This document shows, piece by piece, positions 35,378 to 47,929 of a DNA stretch of 64,000 nucleotides. The stretch spans positions 16,185,296 to 16,249,295 of the forward strand of contig OX637292.1 of assembly GCA_951799445.1 (NCBI GenBank). Direction: 5' to 3'. Within the stretch, counting starts at the first letter, position 1. Every line of letters starts with the position of its first letter. The translations under genes were made by a program, and so were the position numbers. The notes under the pieces are model-generated. The model was not told where the DNA came from. It saw only the letters and a list, made by a program, of their open reading frames with translations, and made no database searches. The stretch comes from Pseudisothecium myosuroides (Eukaryota; Streptophyta; Bryopsida; Hypnales; Lembophyllaceae).

Positions 35378-38300
35378 ATGGAGAATGGAAATGGATATGA
35401 GAGTGATTCACGCGACGACGTTAGCTCCTTGGACGAGAGTGAGACAACGCAAGCTGTTCAGGTTGCTCTCAACATACGACCTCTCATTGCGTTGGAGCGT
35501 ATTCATGGATGCAAGGAATGCATTGCTGTTGTTCCTGGCGAGCCGCAGGTAGTCACTTTTCTCATTGTACCTGTTTATTTCGGCCGCTTATATTTCCTGC
35601 AATTGCGTATCTCTTGCTGGTTTTTATTTGGATGATTGAAGATTCTCCTTTCTCCAAGCATTTGACGGTCAAATTTTCTCATTAACCAAACCAATCTGTA
35701 AATTTATCGTATCGCAATTTCAGAAATTGTGATTACACCAACATTTCGTGATTTAATATTTTCTTGTTAAATTCGAACCGTGAAAATTTGTATACCGGCT
35801 CGCTTGTGACAGGTTCAAATTGGTCATCATTCTTTTACATTTGACTACGTCTTTGGGGATTCTGCTACTCCGCCCCCAACAATTTTCGACAAGTGTGTGA
35901 AACCGTTGGTTGAAGGGTTATTCCACGGTTACAATGCCACAGTTTTGGCATATGGACAGGTGTGTTGATACTGCCTGCACTTAGGAGGGATCATGTAAAT
36001 AGCTTCTGATCTGTCCGGTAGCTGATCACGGAGAGTGTTATAATTACTTAGATGCACAGTATGGAACAATGCGAATATTTCACAAGAACCAAACCTGTTT
36101 AAAGTTTCGAGTTTTTTCGAGTACTTATTTTTCCTCGTGGCATACTTTTTGCTTTTATTGCAGACAGGTTCCGGGAAAACGTATACTATGGGAACCGGTT
36201 ACACTGTCGGATGTTGCCCAGAAGGAGTCACTCCTCAAGTTATGCAGACTATTTTTCAGAGGATTGAAACACTTAAACATAAGGCTGATTTTCAGCTCCG
36301 AGTTTCATTTATTGAGGTGCGGTGATATCTATGCTCACTTAAATTCAGAGGTTACGAATTACCTTCGGGTTTCAAACAGTGTCGTCTACATCGATCAGCT
36401 TGGAGTTCTGTTAGTGCAGCTGTACGCGCTGGCCTGAATTTTATTTCTTTTGAGCATGCAGTCTGACTTCATGCTTGATTTGGAGAGCTGGTTTTCACTT
36501 AGAACGTCTTCTCAATGTCGTGAATTCTTTACCAGATGGCTCTGTGTGCGCACAAGAAATTCTACTTGTCACATCCGTGTCTAAACCTGTCATCGTCCTG
36601 GTATTTTGTTCGTGGCTAGTTCTTCAAAGCAGCAATGTCTAAGAAGATCTATGCGGTTATTTTTGTTTTAAACCTCATTGGTCTTTATGTGTATAGATAC
36701 TGAAGGAGGAAATTCATGATCTACTGGATCCGAATCCCCCATCAACCGAATACATATTTGGAGGAGGTTTGAAGTCATTAGCTGTAGGCAAACCGCCTAT
36801 ACAAATTCGGGAGACGACCGCTGGAGAAATCACCTTGATGGGTGTGACAGAGGCTGACGTAAAAAGCTTGGAGGAAATGGCGGCTTACTTAGAGCACGGC
36901 TCTCTTTGTCGTGCTACTGGAAGCACGAACATGAACTCCCACTCTAGGTCATCACTTGCTCTTGCATACCTCGTGAATGTGCGAAGCAGACTTGTCGAAT
37001 GCATTAACTTTCTTATTGTGACCGCACGTAGCTATATTGCACCTCGTTCCAGGTCTCTCGAGTCTCACTTTGAAGAAATTCTAATATCATGATCACGATC
37101 TTGAGTAGTAGTTGCTATTTGAGATCACACTTTGTTGTATTGTGCTGCTAAGAAACTTGTGGCAGGTAGAGCTGAAGGTCGTTGCTTTCTAATCTCAGGA
37201 TCGTGTTCATTTTAGTGTTTTATTGATAGGAATTGAACCTTTACTTAGGACATCACATTGGCGGGTTGATATTACAATAGTAGCAATAATCTTTTAGCCG
37301 AAACAGGGGGATTTGCTTGCACATGTCAATCTTAGGGGTCGCGTAATTCATAGGCGTCTCTTTGCCGAATGTGCAGTCGATCGCATGCGATATTCACTAT
37401 CATACTCGAGCAGCGCCGCAAATGGGATCCACTTCCCGATGGTGGAAGTCCTTCACCCGAGGACGTTAGCGAAGATTATTTGTGTGCGAAGTTACATCTT
37501 GTAGATTTGGCTGGCTCGGAAAGGGCAAAGCGAACAGGGGCTGATGGTCTTCGTTTCAAAGAAGGTTTACCGACATTTCCTCGTTGGATAACTTTCCCTT
37601 TGTCTTGCTTTTCAGATGTTCCAGTCTCTAGGTGCTAAATGTCTTTATTGTGGAATGCTCACACTCAGGCATATAATCAGCAAGTTCGGTAATTTTTAGA
37701 ACCTATTTCTTGAGTGTGACCCCAGAACGGGTTTATTAATTAAGAATCTCTAGTGCTCTGAATGCTCAAGTAACTGTGAATCTACGTGCTGCAACTTTCT
37801 TAGGTGTGCACATAAATAAAGGGCTTCTAGCACTTGGAAACGTGATCAGTGCGTTGGGCGATGAAAAAAAACGTAGAGAAGGAGGTCATGTTCCTTATCG
37901 GGATAGCAAGTTAACACGATTACTTCAGGTAAGAATTTCTCAAACTTTGGTCGGGACGTTATTTGTCTTGTACAAGCAATTATCTGTGGTCGTGGAACCT
38001 TTCTTAGGTTTACGGCCTCTAGTGAATTGGGTATCGTTATTTTCCACTGCGTCCTATGTTTTCACCAAACAGTGCTGAATTAATTCTGACGGCTGCAGGA
38101 TTCCCTTGGAGGCAACAGTAGGACGGTTATGATTGGTGAGTAATCTGCTGCAAGCATTCGTTTTTTCTTCTGACTGTTATTCTGATGCAAGCATATAATT
38201 TATGATGTTACTGTACTTTAATCAGCTATTCAACCTAATTTTTATTTGTTTTTGTTTTTGTGACTTGCAGCTTGTGTGAGTCCAGCAGATGTAAATGCTG

Positions 38301-40653
38301 AGGAGTCTATAAATACTCTTAAGTACGCTAATAGGGCTCGCAACATTCGAAATAAGCCTACAGTGAGTACCTTTTGTCTATTATGGGACACACTGAATGT
38401 GACGTTTGAACGAGGATCTTGAATATTAACTGGTTCATGTTAATCATTAGTCTGATGTGTTTCTCTTCATTAATTAACTTTATTGAGGAGAGGAAAGCAG
38501 TCGTCTGTGGATATTAACAGAAGAAGCTTCTTCCGTGTGATTAGGTCAATCGTGATCCGCTTGCCGCTGAGATGCAGCGAATGAGACAGCAACTTGAGCT
38601 CATGCAAGCTGAGCTTCTTTATGCTAGGGCAGGGGCTCCTTCAAATACTGAAGTTCAGGTACGAACGAGGTATCTGCTTTTTAATGTGCAGTTTGTTTCT
38701 TTATATGATACTAACTTTGACCAAGGAAGTGACGCTGAAGACATAGTTTCAAATTTTACAGATGTTAAAGCAAAAGGTTGCTTGGCTTGAAGCTAGCAAC
38801 ATGGATTTGGGGCGTGAGTTGGAAGAGGCTCGTGATCGCCTTGATGCACTTTCTCAATGTGCTTTAGAATCACAAGTAAGCTTGGTGTGCTTTTGTCGTC
38901 ACATTCATTTAGCTAGTCATGAGAGAATTTGTCCTCTTGATTTTGCTCTACAGCTAATTGTCCAGGTGATTCCTTGATGACCACCATTGCAACAAGTCTT
39001 TGACATTTTCATTCACAGATGGAGCGTGACAAGCTTAGAATCAAGCTTGATCAACTTCGATCTGGAAAATCATTTGAGGAGCTTGATGAAGGACTTGATG
39101 TCCAGGTACGCTTATTTGCATGGGAAATTAGGTACTTGAGAACACTCCAAAGTTTTTACCTTTGGTTGATTTGAATCCATGAATGTGCAATTCAAATGTA
39201 TTTCCTGGAGTCCCTCAGTGTCTGACTCTGATTTTTCATACAGACGGATGAACTGCTAAAAGGGTATGTAAATAGGATTCAAGAATTAGAATTTGAGCTA
39301 CAACAACTGCAACACGCTAGAATTCCATCTGATACTTCCTCTAGACCTCCCTCTTCTACTTCATCCCGGAGCATGAGTGAGAGTACAGCTGGACCAGGTT
39401 TTGGCGTTGCAGGCATTGATGGGGACATTTACTTACGCCCTGGTATAAGATTCACGTCCTGTCCGATTCCAAGGATTTAATGATTGTCCTTTCATGAATA
39501 TTTTTAAATCTTTACATTTTTGATGTTGGCGTTTTTATTAGGATAACATAATGCCTTGTGCACGATGCTTTCTTTGTATTTTTACTTCAACCAATTTCTC
39601 AATTATTACTGCTTGAATAAGCTCTGTAGTGTCCCTTACAAATGGATGGTGTTTGCAGGTGAATTTTCTGGAGATATTGATACTGAATTACTGTTGGAGT
39701 TTAAACGCACATCGGCGCAAGAGAAATTCGACAAAGAGTTACGGGAAATAGATAAACGCCTTGAGCAGAAAGAGGTGAAGAGATCGCCTATTGAGAGGGT
39801 TACTTCAAGCCAATTGTGTACTATACAAAGGAGCTTGAGTCCCTGACCTCATGTTTGCTTACTACTCGTTAGGATATCTTTGTGTACTGTGAACGACAGA
39901 TAGTGCCATTCCTTGCGTGTTGGATATGGGTGACTCAGATGGAATGCTTGAAAGTCATTCGACCTTCTCAGCTGTTGTGGTCTATGCTTTGTTTCAGGCG
40001 GAGATTAAGTTGTTTGTACGACCTGATGCCACAGTCTTAAAGCAACACTTCGAAAGAAAGTTGGTGGAACTTGAAGAGGAAAAGAAGTATCTGCAGGTAT
40101 GAGTTAGTGTCTAATCAGGCAAGATTACATCCAATGGAAAAATGTCCCTTTGAAAAATGTGCATCAATTAATGGCAGCAGTTAGGAATTTGTATGAACTG
40201 TGATTCATAGAAAGCGGTAGGATATCTGATGGGTTTTAATGTTTCAGACGATCCTATCTTAGTTCATTATTACATTTTAATTTTGCTCCAGGAAATGAAA
40301 AACAGTAATGAAGGATTGATATAATTATAACATGCCTCGGATTATATCACACTGACTTTCATGTGTCTCGTTGCAGAAATTGAAACAGCTTAAGGTTCAG
40401 GTACGATGTGACCCCACAAAACCCTCTCGCCAAGGCGCCGCAAGAAAGCAAATATCAGCAGCAGGTCTCCTTTCGGGCTTGCTACATGTTTCCGTGGCGT
40501 TGAGTTCTCCTTTGTTGTCATTGGGAGCAGATCGCGGTCTTGAGAAATAAGCAGGAAGTGTGGTCCGAGGACATTCATCAACAGCGATGCGATGATGGAG
40601 GTGACAAGATGAAGATAGAAAAGGTTTTTGTCGTGACTCGTGAATTTTTGTGA
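35378..40653 (+). CDS. kinesin-4 (FRA1/KIN4-type) motor protein, short C-terminus
   Basis: Sixteen exons: 35378-35548, 35813-35959, 36164-36316, 36697-36947, 37377-37564, 37804-37928, 38099-38135, 38271-38362, 38545-38658, 38762-38875, 39019-39105, 39244-39442, 39659-39774, 39998-40096, 40377-40400 (24 nt) and 40531-40623. All have GT-AG borders and consistent phase. The motor domain (about residues 28-386) has P-loop GQTGSGKT (105-112), switch I NMNSHSSRSH (235-244), switch II DLAGSE (284-289) and [15 protein letters not shown] coiled coil follows (389-670). Order and wording match plant kinesin-4 (FRA1), which walks on cortical or phragmoplast microtubules. After exon 16 the frame reads nine more codons to TGA at 40,651-40,653, giving about 679 residues against about 1,030 in FRA1. 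The conserved distal region was not found. About 30 family residues between exons 14 and 15 are also absent. The start is ATG 35,378. Confidence 0.92.
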
Positions 40654-40969
40654 TTAACGACGGAAGGAATTTTACAATGATGTGCATCGAAGTATGCGTC
40701 TGTTTTCAATGTTTTGTCCCCAGAGACATTCATGTTTCCCGTCTTTGAAGGTAGGTCAGGAGAAAACTCAGTTTCTGGTAGATTACTCTGGAGGTATTCT
40801 GGAGGTATGGAATGGAGTCTGCAGGAGTCTAGAGGTAGCTGCAATTCCACCTCGTAGAGAACTAATGGGTCTTCTCCTCCTGGAACTGTTAATTGCTTTG
40901 ACTCCCATTATTTGAAGTGGAGCGGTCTTGGTCCTAATTCATAATCTTCATCAGATTCATTAGTCATAC

Positions 40970-41055
40970 TCAATAATAACGTCGTCACCAACTATCAAGT
41001 CAGTGAAATCGAGTGAGATCACTGTCTTGATAGTAGGTGAAGACGTTACTGTTGA
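40970..41055. repeat. 86-nt hairpin downstream of the kinesin gene
   Basis: The arms AACGTCGTCACCAACTATCA.. (from 40,978) and ..TGATAGTAGGTGAAGACGTT (to 41,047) pair with four mismatches over 29 bp around a 12-nt loop. Pairing continues outward through TCAATAATAAC / GTTACTGTTGA. The shape fits a microRNA-type precursor or a fold-back element. Confidence 0.6.
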
Positions 41056-41169
41056 ATTAGTGTCAAAGTTTGTTTACAGCCCTTCAGTTGATAATATAAT
41101 TGAAATTCGTGTCTGTTTTAATCTTATATGCATCTATCTCCATAACCTGTGAATATGTGTAATCTGTAG

Positions 41170-42656
41170 GTGCATGGGCAGGGGGTGGTTGAAGATGAAC
41201 GTCAAGAAGTTCAAATATGGAGTATTACCACTGGACTTCAGAACTGCTTCCAGGTTAGTGTTGTTCTGCGAATTTTCACTATTTACGAACGTTAGTCCCT
41301 CCTGAATGGGTGTATACTTTGGAACTGTATAGCAAACCTAAGCGTATATTCTACAGAAAAGGGCTGACTGACAAGAGAATCATTGTGCGCAGAAGCATCC
41401 ATTTTTCAAGCTATGCCTTCTCCCCGGTAGCCTTGCCTGTTGTTGCAGCCTTCTCTGGTTAAGGCTGCAACAGAGTCAGAAGAGTAGAAACATGAGAGGA
41501 TCCTCGTCTGCATCTGTAAAGAATAGAGGGGCCAAGAGTAGACTGCAGCCAACTCACATTGTCACATAATACCAGTACGATTTCTTAAGCAAGAGCAGTT
41601 GCGTAGTATTGTATACGTATTTGTAACGCCATTGTGAAATCCATAAACTGTTTTCTTCACAAATTTGGTGCACGTTGTATGTATCAGTACGCGAATCCCT
41701 TTTCTCTTTGGTTTATGAAATCATGCACACTAATCATTCGTATGATCCAAGATTTATGTGACTTAGCGGTTCTTGTGGTTCCTGAGCGTCTTGATATTGG
41801 TTGCGTGTGCAGGAGTTAATGCCAGGGAATCTTCTCAATAGGTGCTTCTGATTCTTTGTTATTATTTGTTTCTTGGGATGAATGTTATTTTCATAGTCCA
41901 ATGTGTGCTGTGAGATTATTGTACGTTGGTTGTGGATACTTGTACGAGTAATAATATATTGAAGAGCTTATTTTATTTCACTGGAACATTTTGCTATTGA
42001 AGTATATTGAAGCAGTTGGTTCTCTACATGCAATCATGCTAAGACATCTTAGGGGCGGTTTTGCAGAGCATTTGGAACCATACATAGTATTTGGGACTGG
42101 TGGTGGCGTTAGGAGTTTTGATGTCCTTTCTGCTGTAAGTAAATTAGGGATTGACATTTTTACGTAATCAACTTCGATGTACCGTAGTGATTGTAATATC
42201 TATTTAGCAAATCTAAAATCTAAATTCTAATTGGGTATTCTTTTCATGTCAGCTCTACATGTCCCAGTGTGAAGCCTGATGTAGATGGTAAAAAGAAACG
42301 ATGGTATTCCCTCAATAAAATTTGAGTTCTGTGATATCATATGTATTTTTGCTGCTGAAGCACTCAATTACTTCGTGCAGCTAATTGCGTGTGAAGATGA
42401 GTCGAAGTCACTGATGATTTTTCTAATGCAAGAAATTCCAGGTATGCACTTACTGGCTGCGTTCCTACTGATCGGGTTGCAAATCACTCTCGTTTCTTAA
42501 AACACAACTACTTCAATTCAGTTTTTAGAAGTACGTGATTTCTGTATATTTTCTTAACCTATTCTAACGGTACTTTGTATTTCTGTGCAGCTTACGTGCT
42601 CTAGCATCATTATTTCGATCGTGGAGTATATTGAGACAGTATTGTGCACTCCAGGT
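41170..42656 (+). other. exon-like pieces of an unrecognised or decayed gene
   Basis: Segments between good splice sites are 41,170-41,253 (VHGQGVVEDERQEVQIWSIT..), 41,813-41,841 (ELMPGNLLN), 42,066-42,134 (EHLEPYIVFGTGGGVRSFDV), 42,381-42,441 (LIACEDESKSLMIFLMQEIP) and 42,592-42,656. They look coding, but phases do not join without stops and no kinesin tail sequence is among them. They could be rapidly evolved kinesin tail exons, another gene, or debris. Confidence 0.3.
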
Positions 42657-44532
42657 TTTTCCCGGATTATTGCAACACTCAACTTAACTGCCTGTATGAT
42701 AATGGTTTTTAATTAAATTATCCTGGATTAAGGTGGGGCTGTTGTCCATAAAGCGTCCTTCGGAGGACTGATCCCCTTTTTGTTGGGTAGGTGGTCGGTT
42801 GCAGCCCTCAAAAACATATTTGGAATATAGGTTGTTTGAAATATGTGGAAGCTACATCTAATGTAAGTTGTTTCATATCTTTTGGACACTTTTAATAAAG
42901 TCTACTTGTCAAGAATTGGTACACGGATAGTTTTGGGTGTTTTCATCTTACCAATAGTCTGAAGAGGTTCAAATGAATTTTTATGTAGATAAATTTCATA
43001 TCCTAGTCATATTATTTAATCTTAAATTAGAATGAACGCACTCAAATGCATGTTTTTTTAGGAACAATTCATCTAAATGGATTATTGTACTTGGCCAAGA
43101 GGATCAAACAAAAAATAATTCTACAATTAGATGACACTACAAGGGAAGTTCTTTTTCCAAAAGAAAAAAATTGTATGGAAAAAACACAGATTTTTAGGAA
43201 TTATTACTATTTTAACATCTGCCAAATTTGATTTCCCAACCATAACCCCTAATATTTTTGTCCAAAACTACTCAAAATTGCCAGTTTCAGTGCTAACAGC
43301 AAAAAATTTAAGATAGTAATAGTATATCAATAACCACTATTCCAAGGAATGTTGTGACCACACCACTGATTTATCAAACATTTTGTGCACTGTTTAAATT
43401 TAACGCTGGCATGGTGAATAACTTCTTATCTCTGCTTATATGGTGCGTGGTACCTAAACCCAATTACAAAACCAATATTTGATCAGATGACCTGGCAAGG
43501 TTCAGCTCAATGAAGTTCATGTCCACACTATTCAAGAATTTAGAGTTAATTGTAAAGGTCTCCCCAATTTGTAATAGGGGTGTAAGGGAAAGGTTAAACT
43601 AAAAATAGTGTAAAAGAAACACAACACCAAACTCCATTAGACCTAGTTTTGGTGTTGTAAGGAGTTTCATCTTGAGATTTTGTTAAATTTTGATTCCTAG
43701 TCCTTCATTGCACACACTTTACAATTAACTCTGAATGCTCTCAAGCTCTCTCTAGTCAAAGCTTCAATGTCATAACTATTAGTTTGGTCGATAGTTGCAT
43801 CATCTTCTTTGAAAAGATCAGTTTCAACCTTTTAGGAGTTTTTTCCATTGAATATAGTCTACTTCAAGATTTTATTTTATTTTTTCAATTTTTATAAAAT
43901 GCCAAAGTGGCTATATAAAATGTTATAATGGTGCTCCAAATTTCAACATTCAACCACATATTAGATAGAAAACATTACATTAGCATATATTACATATCCA
44001 TAATTTTGTACATTTTCATCTACAATCTAGCGATTTCATCCAGGATTTTTCTTTTAGTTTAAAGTTATCTTGACAAAAACCTTCCTGGTTTGTTCTCATT
44101 TTTTAGCCAAATTATTTTTTTTGGTACAATCTAGCACCATTCCCCCCCTCAAAAAAAAAAGCCCTAATCCATTGGACTAATGAAAATGGTTCCTTCAATT
44201 TATGCCATTGTAAACAACCGAGGCTTTGCCATTCTTCTCTTCTTTAGAGAGGTCCAAAAAAAACTCTTCACTGAGAACTAGAGACCCTAACTTGTACCTA
44301 CTCTTAGGGGAAGTTCAATATTCAAAAGGATTGAAAGGATCACAAATTCACTCACAAATTAGCTTTAAAGAAATGAAATATTATTTCAATCGATGATTGG
44401 AAGCAAAAGTTGAGTGAAAGCATGAAATACTTGTATTATTTTGCAACACATGTTATCCATCCAACACAAAATTGAGTAAAACTTATAAGGGATTTTGCTT
44501 GTTGTACTTGAATTTTTTAATGAAGGTGGATG
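42657..44532. other. intergenic with repeat debris
   Basis: TAAGTTGTTTCATATCTTTTGGACAC near 42,864 recalls the family C core. AACCCCTAATATTTTTGTCC followed by CTCAAAATTGCCAGTTTC near 43,243 recalls the left end of family A. Both are diverged fragments. No gene is seen. Confidence 0.45.
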
Positions 44533-44815
44533 CATTAGATGAGATTCACCTACTAAATAAGGCCGCGAGTTCCCCAGAGTTCTCGAACTGCGGGGACTCT
44601 GCTGCAGCAACAGTCTGACGTGGCACAACGACTACCACGTCAGATAATAATATTTAAATATTTATTTTAAGTATGTTTTAAATTTTTTTTTTGATTTAAA
44701 AAATATATATAAATAATTTTTTTATTATTTAAATATTTTAACGGCGGCACTGTTCATTACAGCCAAGGGAACATGGCTAAAACGGTCCTCCAATGCCCCC
44801 CCCAAACATCTAATG
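44533..44815. mobile_element. MITE family E copy, inverted relative to the 14.3-kb copy
   Basis: It starts CATTAGATG and ends CATCTAATG. It contains GAGTTCCCCAGAGTTC, CTGCTGCAGC and CTGACGTGGC..CCACGTCAG, in the reverse order of the copy at 14,293. 283 bp, non-coding. Confidence 0.75.
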
Positions 44816-45205
44816 TTACAATGCCTAAGTCAATCAATATTTTGAATAATTTCAAAATTATTTTACTATTTCTTATTCAATTTTTCTAATTTGTCAATAT
44901 CTAGATTTTAGAGGTTCTAAGTGCTTTAATGAGTTTGAAATAGTGATTTTAATTTAAAAAATTAGACACCATGATCCTCTTACTAATGTTGCAAGAATTC
45001 GCCAACAGAATTCTATAAAAAATAAATTTATTGTCCTCCACATAGATGCAAAGAAGGCTCCATTGTGCATTTGTGCACGCATTTCTAAACATCCAAAAGT
45101 ACACTTCTATATTTTTTGGTGAAATTTGACCTCCATCAAGTTGGAAAAAATGACTTACTTTTGTCATATTTTTTTGAATGTTTACATTATTTTCTAGCAA
45201 GTTAA

Positions 45206-46137
45206 CCTCTAAAGGCCCAAGGCCTTATTTCTGCCAAAAAACACTCAAAACTGCCATTTCTATAGCAAGGAGTAAAAAAATTTGAAAAATGTTTTTTTTG
45301 CACATCTAACTGTAGGATCTTACACCTAACTAGTATGAGAATGTGTGGAAAAAATTTCAGAATTCTTTACCGCTTAGATTGCAAGATATCTGTGTTTAAA
45401 GTGAAAAAACAAGTATTTCAGCACATTGTGGGACTAGATTTTTTGACTTTAAACATTTTTAACTTAAAATTTTTGCACTACAAAGTTTCAAGCTTCAAAT
45501 TTTTGTAGTGGAGAATTGAGTTGAGAGTCTAGGGGAAAAAAAGATATTCAAAAAAACTTAATTATCATTCCTAAAAAATTTATTAAGTAGAAGTAGGTAC
45601 GAAATAGAAGGAAAATCTAAAATATTAATATATTTTAGATGGAATTAAAATACACTAATCCCAATGGTGAGATTGTTCTAGCAAGTAAACTAAACAATGA
45701 GAACTTTTTTTTTGGAAAAATTGCAAAAATAGCATTCAGAAATGAATCCTACAAGTTATTTTTTTCAAGAAGATGCTCTAATTGCCCAAAAAACAAGAAT
45801 GTCCATAACTTTCTCATAACAAATCCAAATGAAATGAATCAAAGCTTTCTAGATAGACAAAAATATAATCTAAGAGAAAAAAAATATTAAAAAAAAAAAT
45901 CAAATTTTTGCCAATTTTTTTTTGCTGCCCAGACTGCCCAGTTACAAAAAAAAGTAACATATTTGGCCATAACTTTTGACTCCTATTTCCAAATGTCCTG
46001 AAATTTAGTGCATATGAAAGATATTCCTTGCCCCCACCTTCTACTAAAATTTTAGCTTAAAATATGAAAATCTCTAGTCACACGTACCTGCCAAAAATTT
46101 CTATACAACCAAAAAATGCATGCCGGTCCTTTAGGGG
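45206..46137 (+). mobile_element. TTAA-flanked MITE family A, copy 5
   Basis: CCTCTAAAGGCCC to GGTCCTTTAGGGG, with TTAA on both sides (45,202-45,205 and 46,138-46,141); 932 bp. It is nearly co-linear with copy 4, including the same mosaic right third. The 83-codon frame inside is broken in the other copies, so it is not a gene. Confidence 0.85.
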
Positions 46138-46141
46138 TTAA

Positions 46142-46990
46142 ACCAAAAAAATTATAAGAAATTGCTATCTACTTTTTTTGTGCAAAATGTTTGGAATAAA
46201 TTTTTTAGGTCCCAATTTTTTGGAATATATTATTTGTATTTTGTTTCTAATGATACCTTTTTTTTTCAAATATTTTTTTCCGAAAGCTCAATTACTTCTA
46301 GTCCTATCCTGAAAATGCAACATAACCAACAAACATTTTTTGCTTTTACCCAATTATACCATCCAAAGTAAAAATAGCTGATCATAGACAACAAAAAAAT
46401 CTCTTAAATTTTATTTTTTAGAAATTTGTTCTTATAGAATATGCTTTTGTTTATAAGAAAATCTTTGATTTATTCCATTTAGATTATTTGTTGTAAAAGT
46501 TATATGGAACCTTGGATTTTGGACAATATGAGCATCTAATGTAGTTTTAAAATCCATGTATATAGGATATGTTTTTGAACTCAAATTTCAAAATTTTCCA
46601 TTAAAAAGAGGTCCACACTATTTAGATTCTCTACTAGATCAAACCCCGTGTTAGGATTGACATGCTTCGATTCCATCTTTAGTTCTTGTTATTAACAATT
46701 TAGTTTTTCTTTCCAACTTGTATTTACTTCTATGTAACAGTTCTTGGATATTACTCCGTAAGTTGAAATTTTTGAAATTTCTCCCCTAAGCTCTCAATTC
46801 AATCCTCCAATATAAATTTTCTTACTTCAAAAATTTGTAGTGCAAAATTTTAAGTTAAGAGTACTCAAAGTCTTCGAAGGTAGTATAGAAAGGAGAAAAA
46901 AAGTGTTTTTTTCACATTAAATGACAATATGGCTTGCAATTTTATATGGACCTTTGAAATTTCTTCCATACATTCTCATATTAGATTAGT
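46142..46990 (-). mobile_element. diverged family A copy, reverse orientation, adjoining copy 5
   Basis: AAATTTGTAGTGCAAAATTTTAAGTTAAGAG near 46,830 is the inverse of the family block TTAACTTAAAATTTTTGCACTAC, and CTCTCAATTCAATCCTCCA is the inverse of TGGAGAATTGAGTTGAGAG. The copy starts where copy 5 ends, giving a tail-to-tail pair. The outer end is decayed. Confidence 0.55.
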
Positions 46991-47929
46991 GCAAAATCTT
47001 TAGGCTAGACATGCAAAATACTACATTTGGAAGGGGGGTAATTATTACATAGATGGTGCTTTTGACGCTACAGAGTCTCAAAACTAAGATTAACATAGAT
47101 TGCTTATGTCCTTGCTTTAACATTGCTATTGATTTAGACTTTAAGGTAAAACAACTCATGGTGGTTAGAATTAGGAGTTTGGCCTTATGCCATTGCTGAA
47201 ATTTTTCAGTTTTTTTCCCACATAAAGACAAGTGTGAGAAATAGTGTGAGCAATTGAAATTATATTTTTTTGACAAAGTATGAATTTGCTATGAATTTTG
47301 AAGTGTTTAGTGCATCATGGCCCAAAAGAGTCTGTAGACTACCCCAAAACCAACAAAATCTGAATCTATGATGCTCATCTTGTTCACCTAAAGCAGTTTT
47401 AATATTTTCTAACATAGAAGGCCTAAAAAATCAATTCTTACAAAGAATTCTCACTGAAAAGTTGGAAGTTCCTAATGAAGTCAGTAATCACTCATTACTG
47501 TCATGTAAGACATGCTTTATGACCCAAATCTCATAAATTGAGAAAAACCATCATGGGGTCATTCTTTAGGTGTCTGTCATGGGTCATTTGACCATAATGG
47601 GCTATTCTACCTTATTTAAGGTGTTGCTTTTTAGCAACATTTGAATCTTGTATTGGGAACATTTTCAATGATTGAATATTTTGCTCTTCAAACATATTCA
47701 AATAATATTTTTCGTAGAGAAATATATTAATATTATATTTTATTATTATTTTATTTATAACCATATAATACAAAATTTGTACACCATATTGAATTTTCAT
47801 ACTCCATATAATATTGTATTACATACAACATATTTACATATTATATCATATTTTATATATCAATATTATATATAAGTATATGCATAGTATAGTACTTGGT
47901 ATTGTTGGTGAATTAAATAAATTCCTAAA

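Noticed and set aside
45639..45890. 83-codon frame starting MELKYTNPNGEIVLASK
   Set aside because: It begins in the conserved non-coding block of family A. The same block in copies 1, 2 and 4 carries stops, so it is not a conserved ORF.
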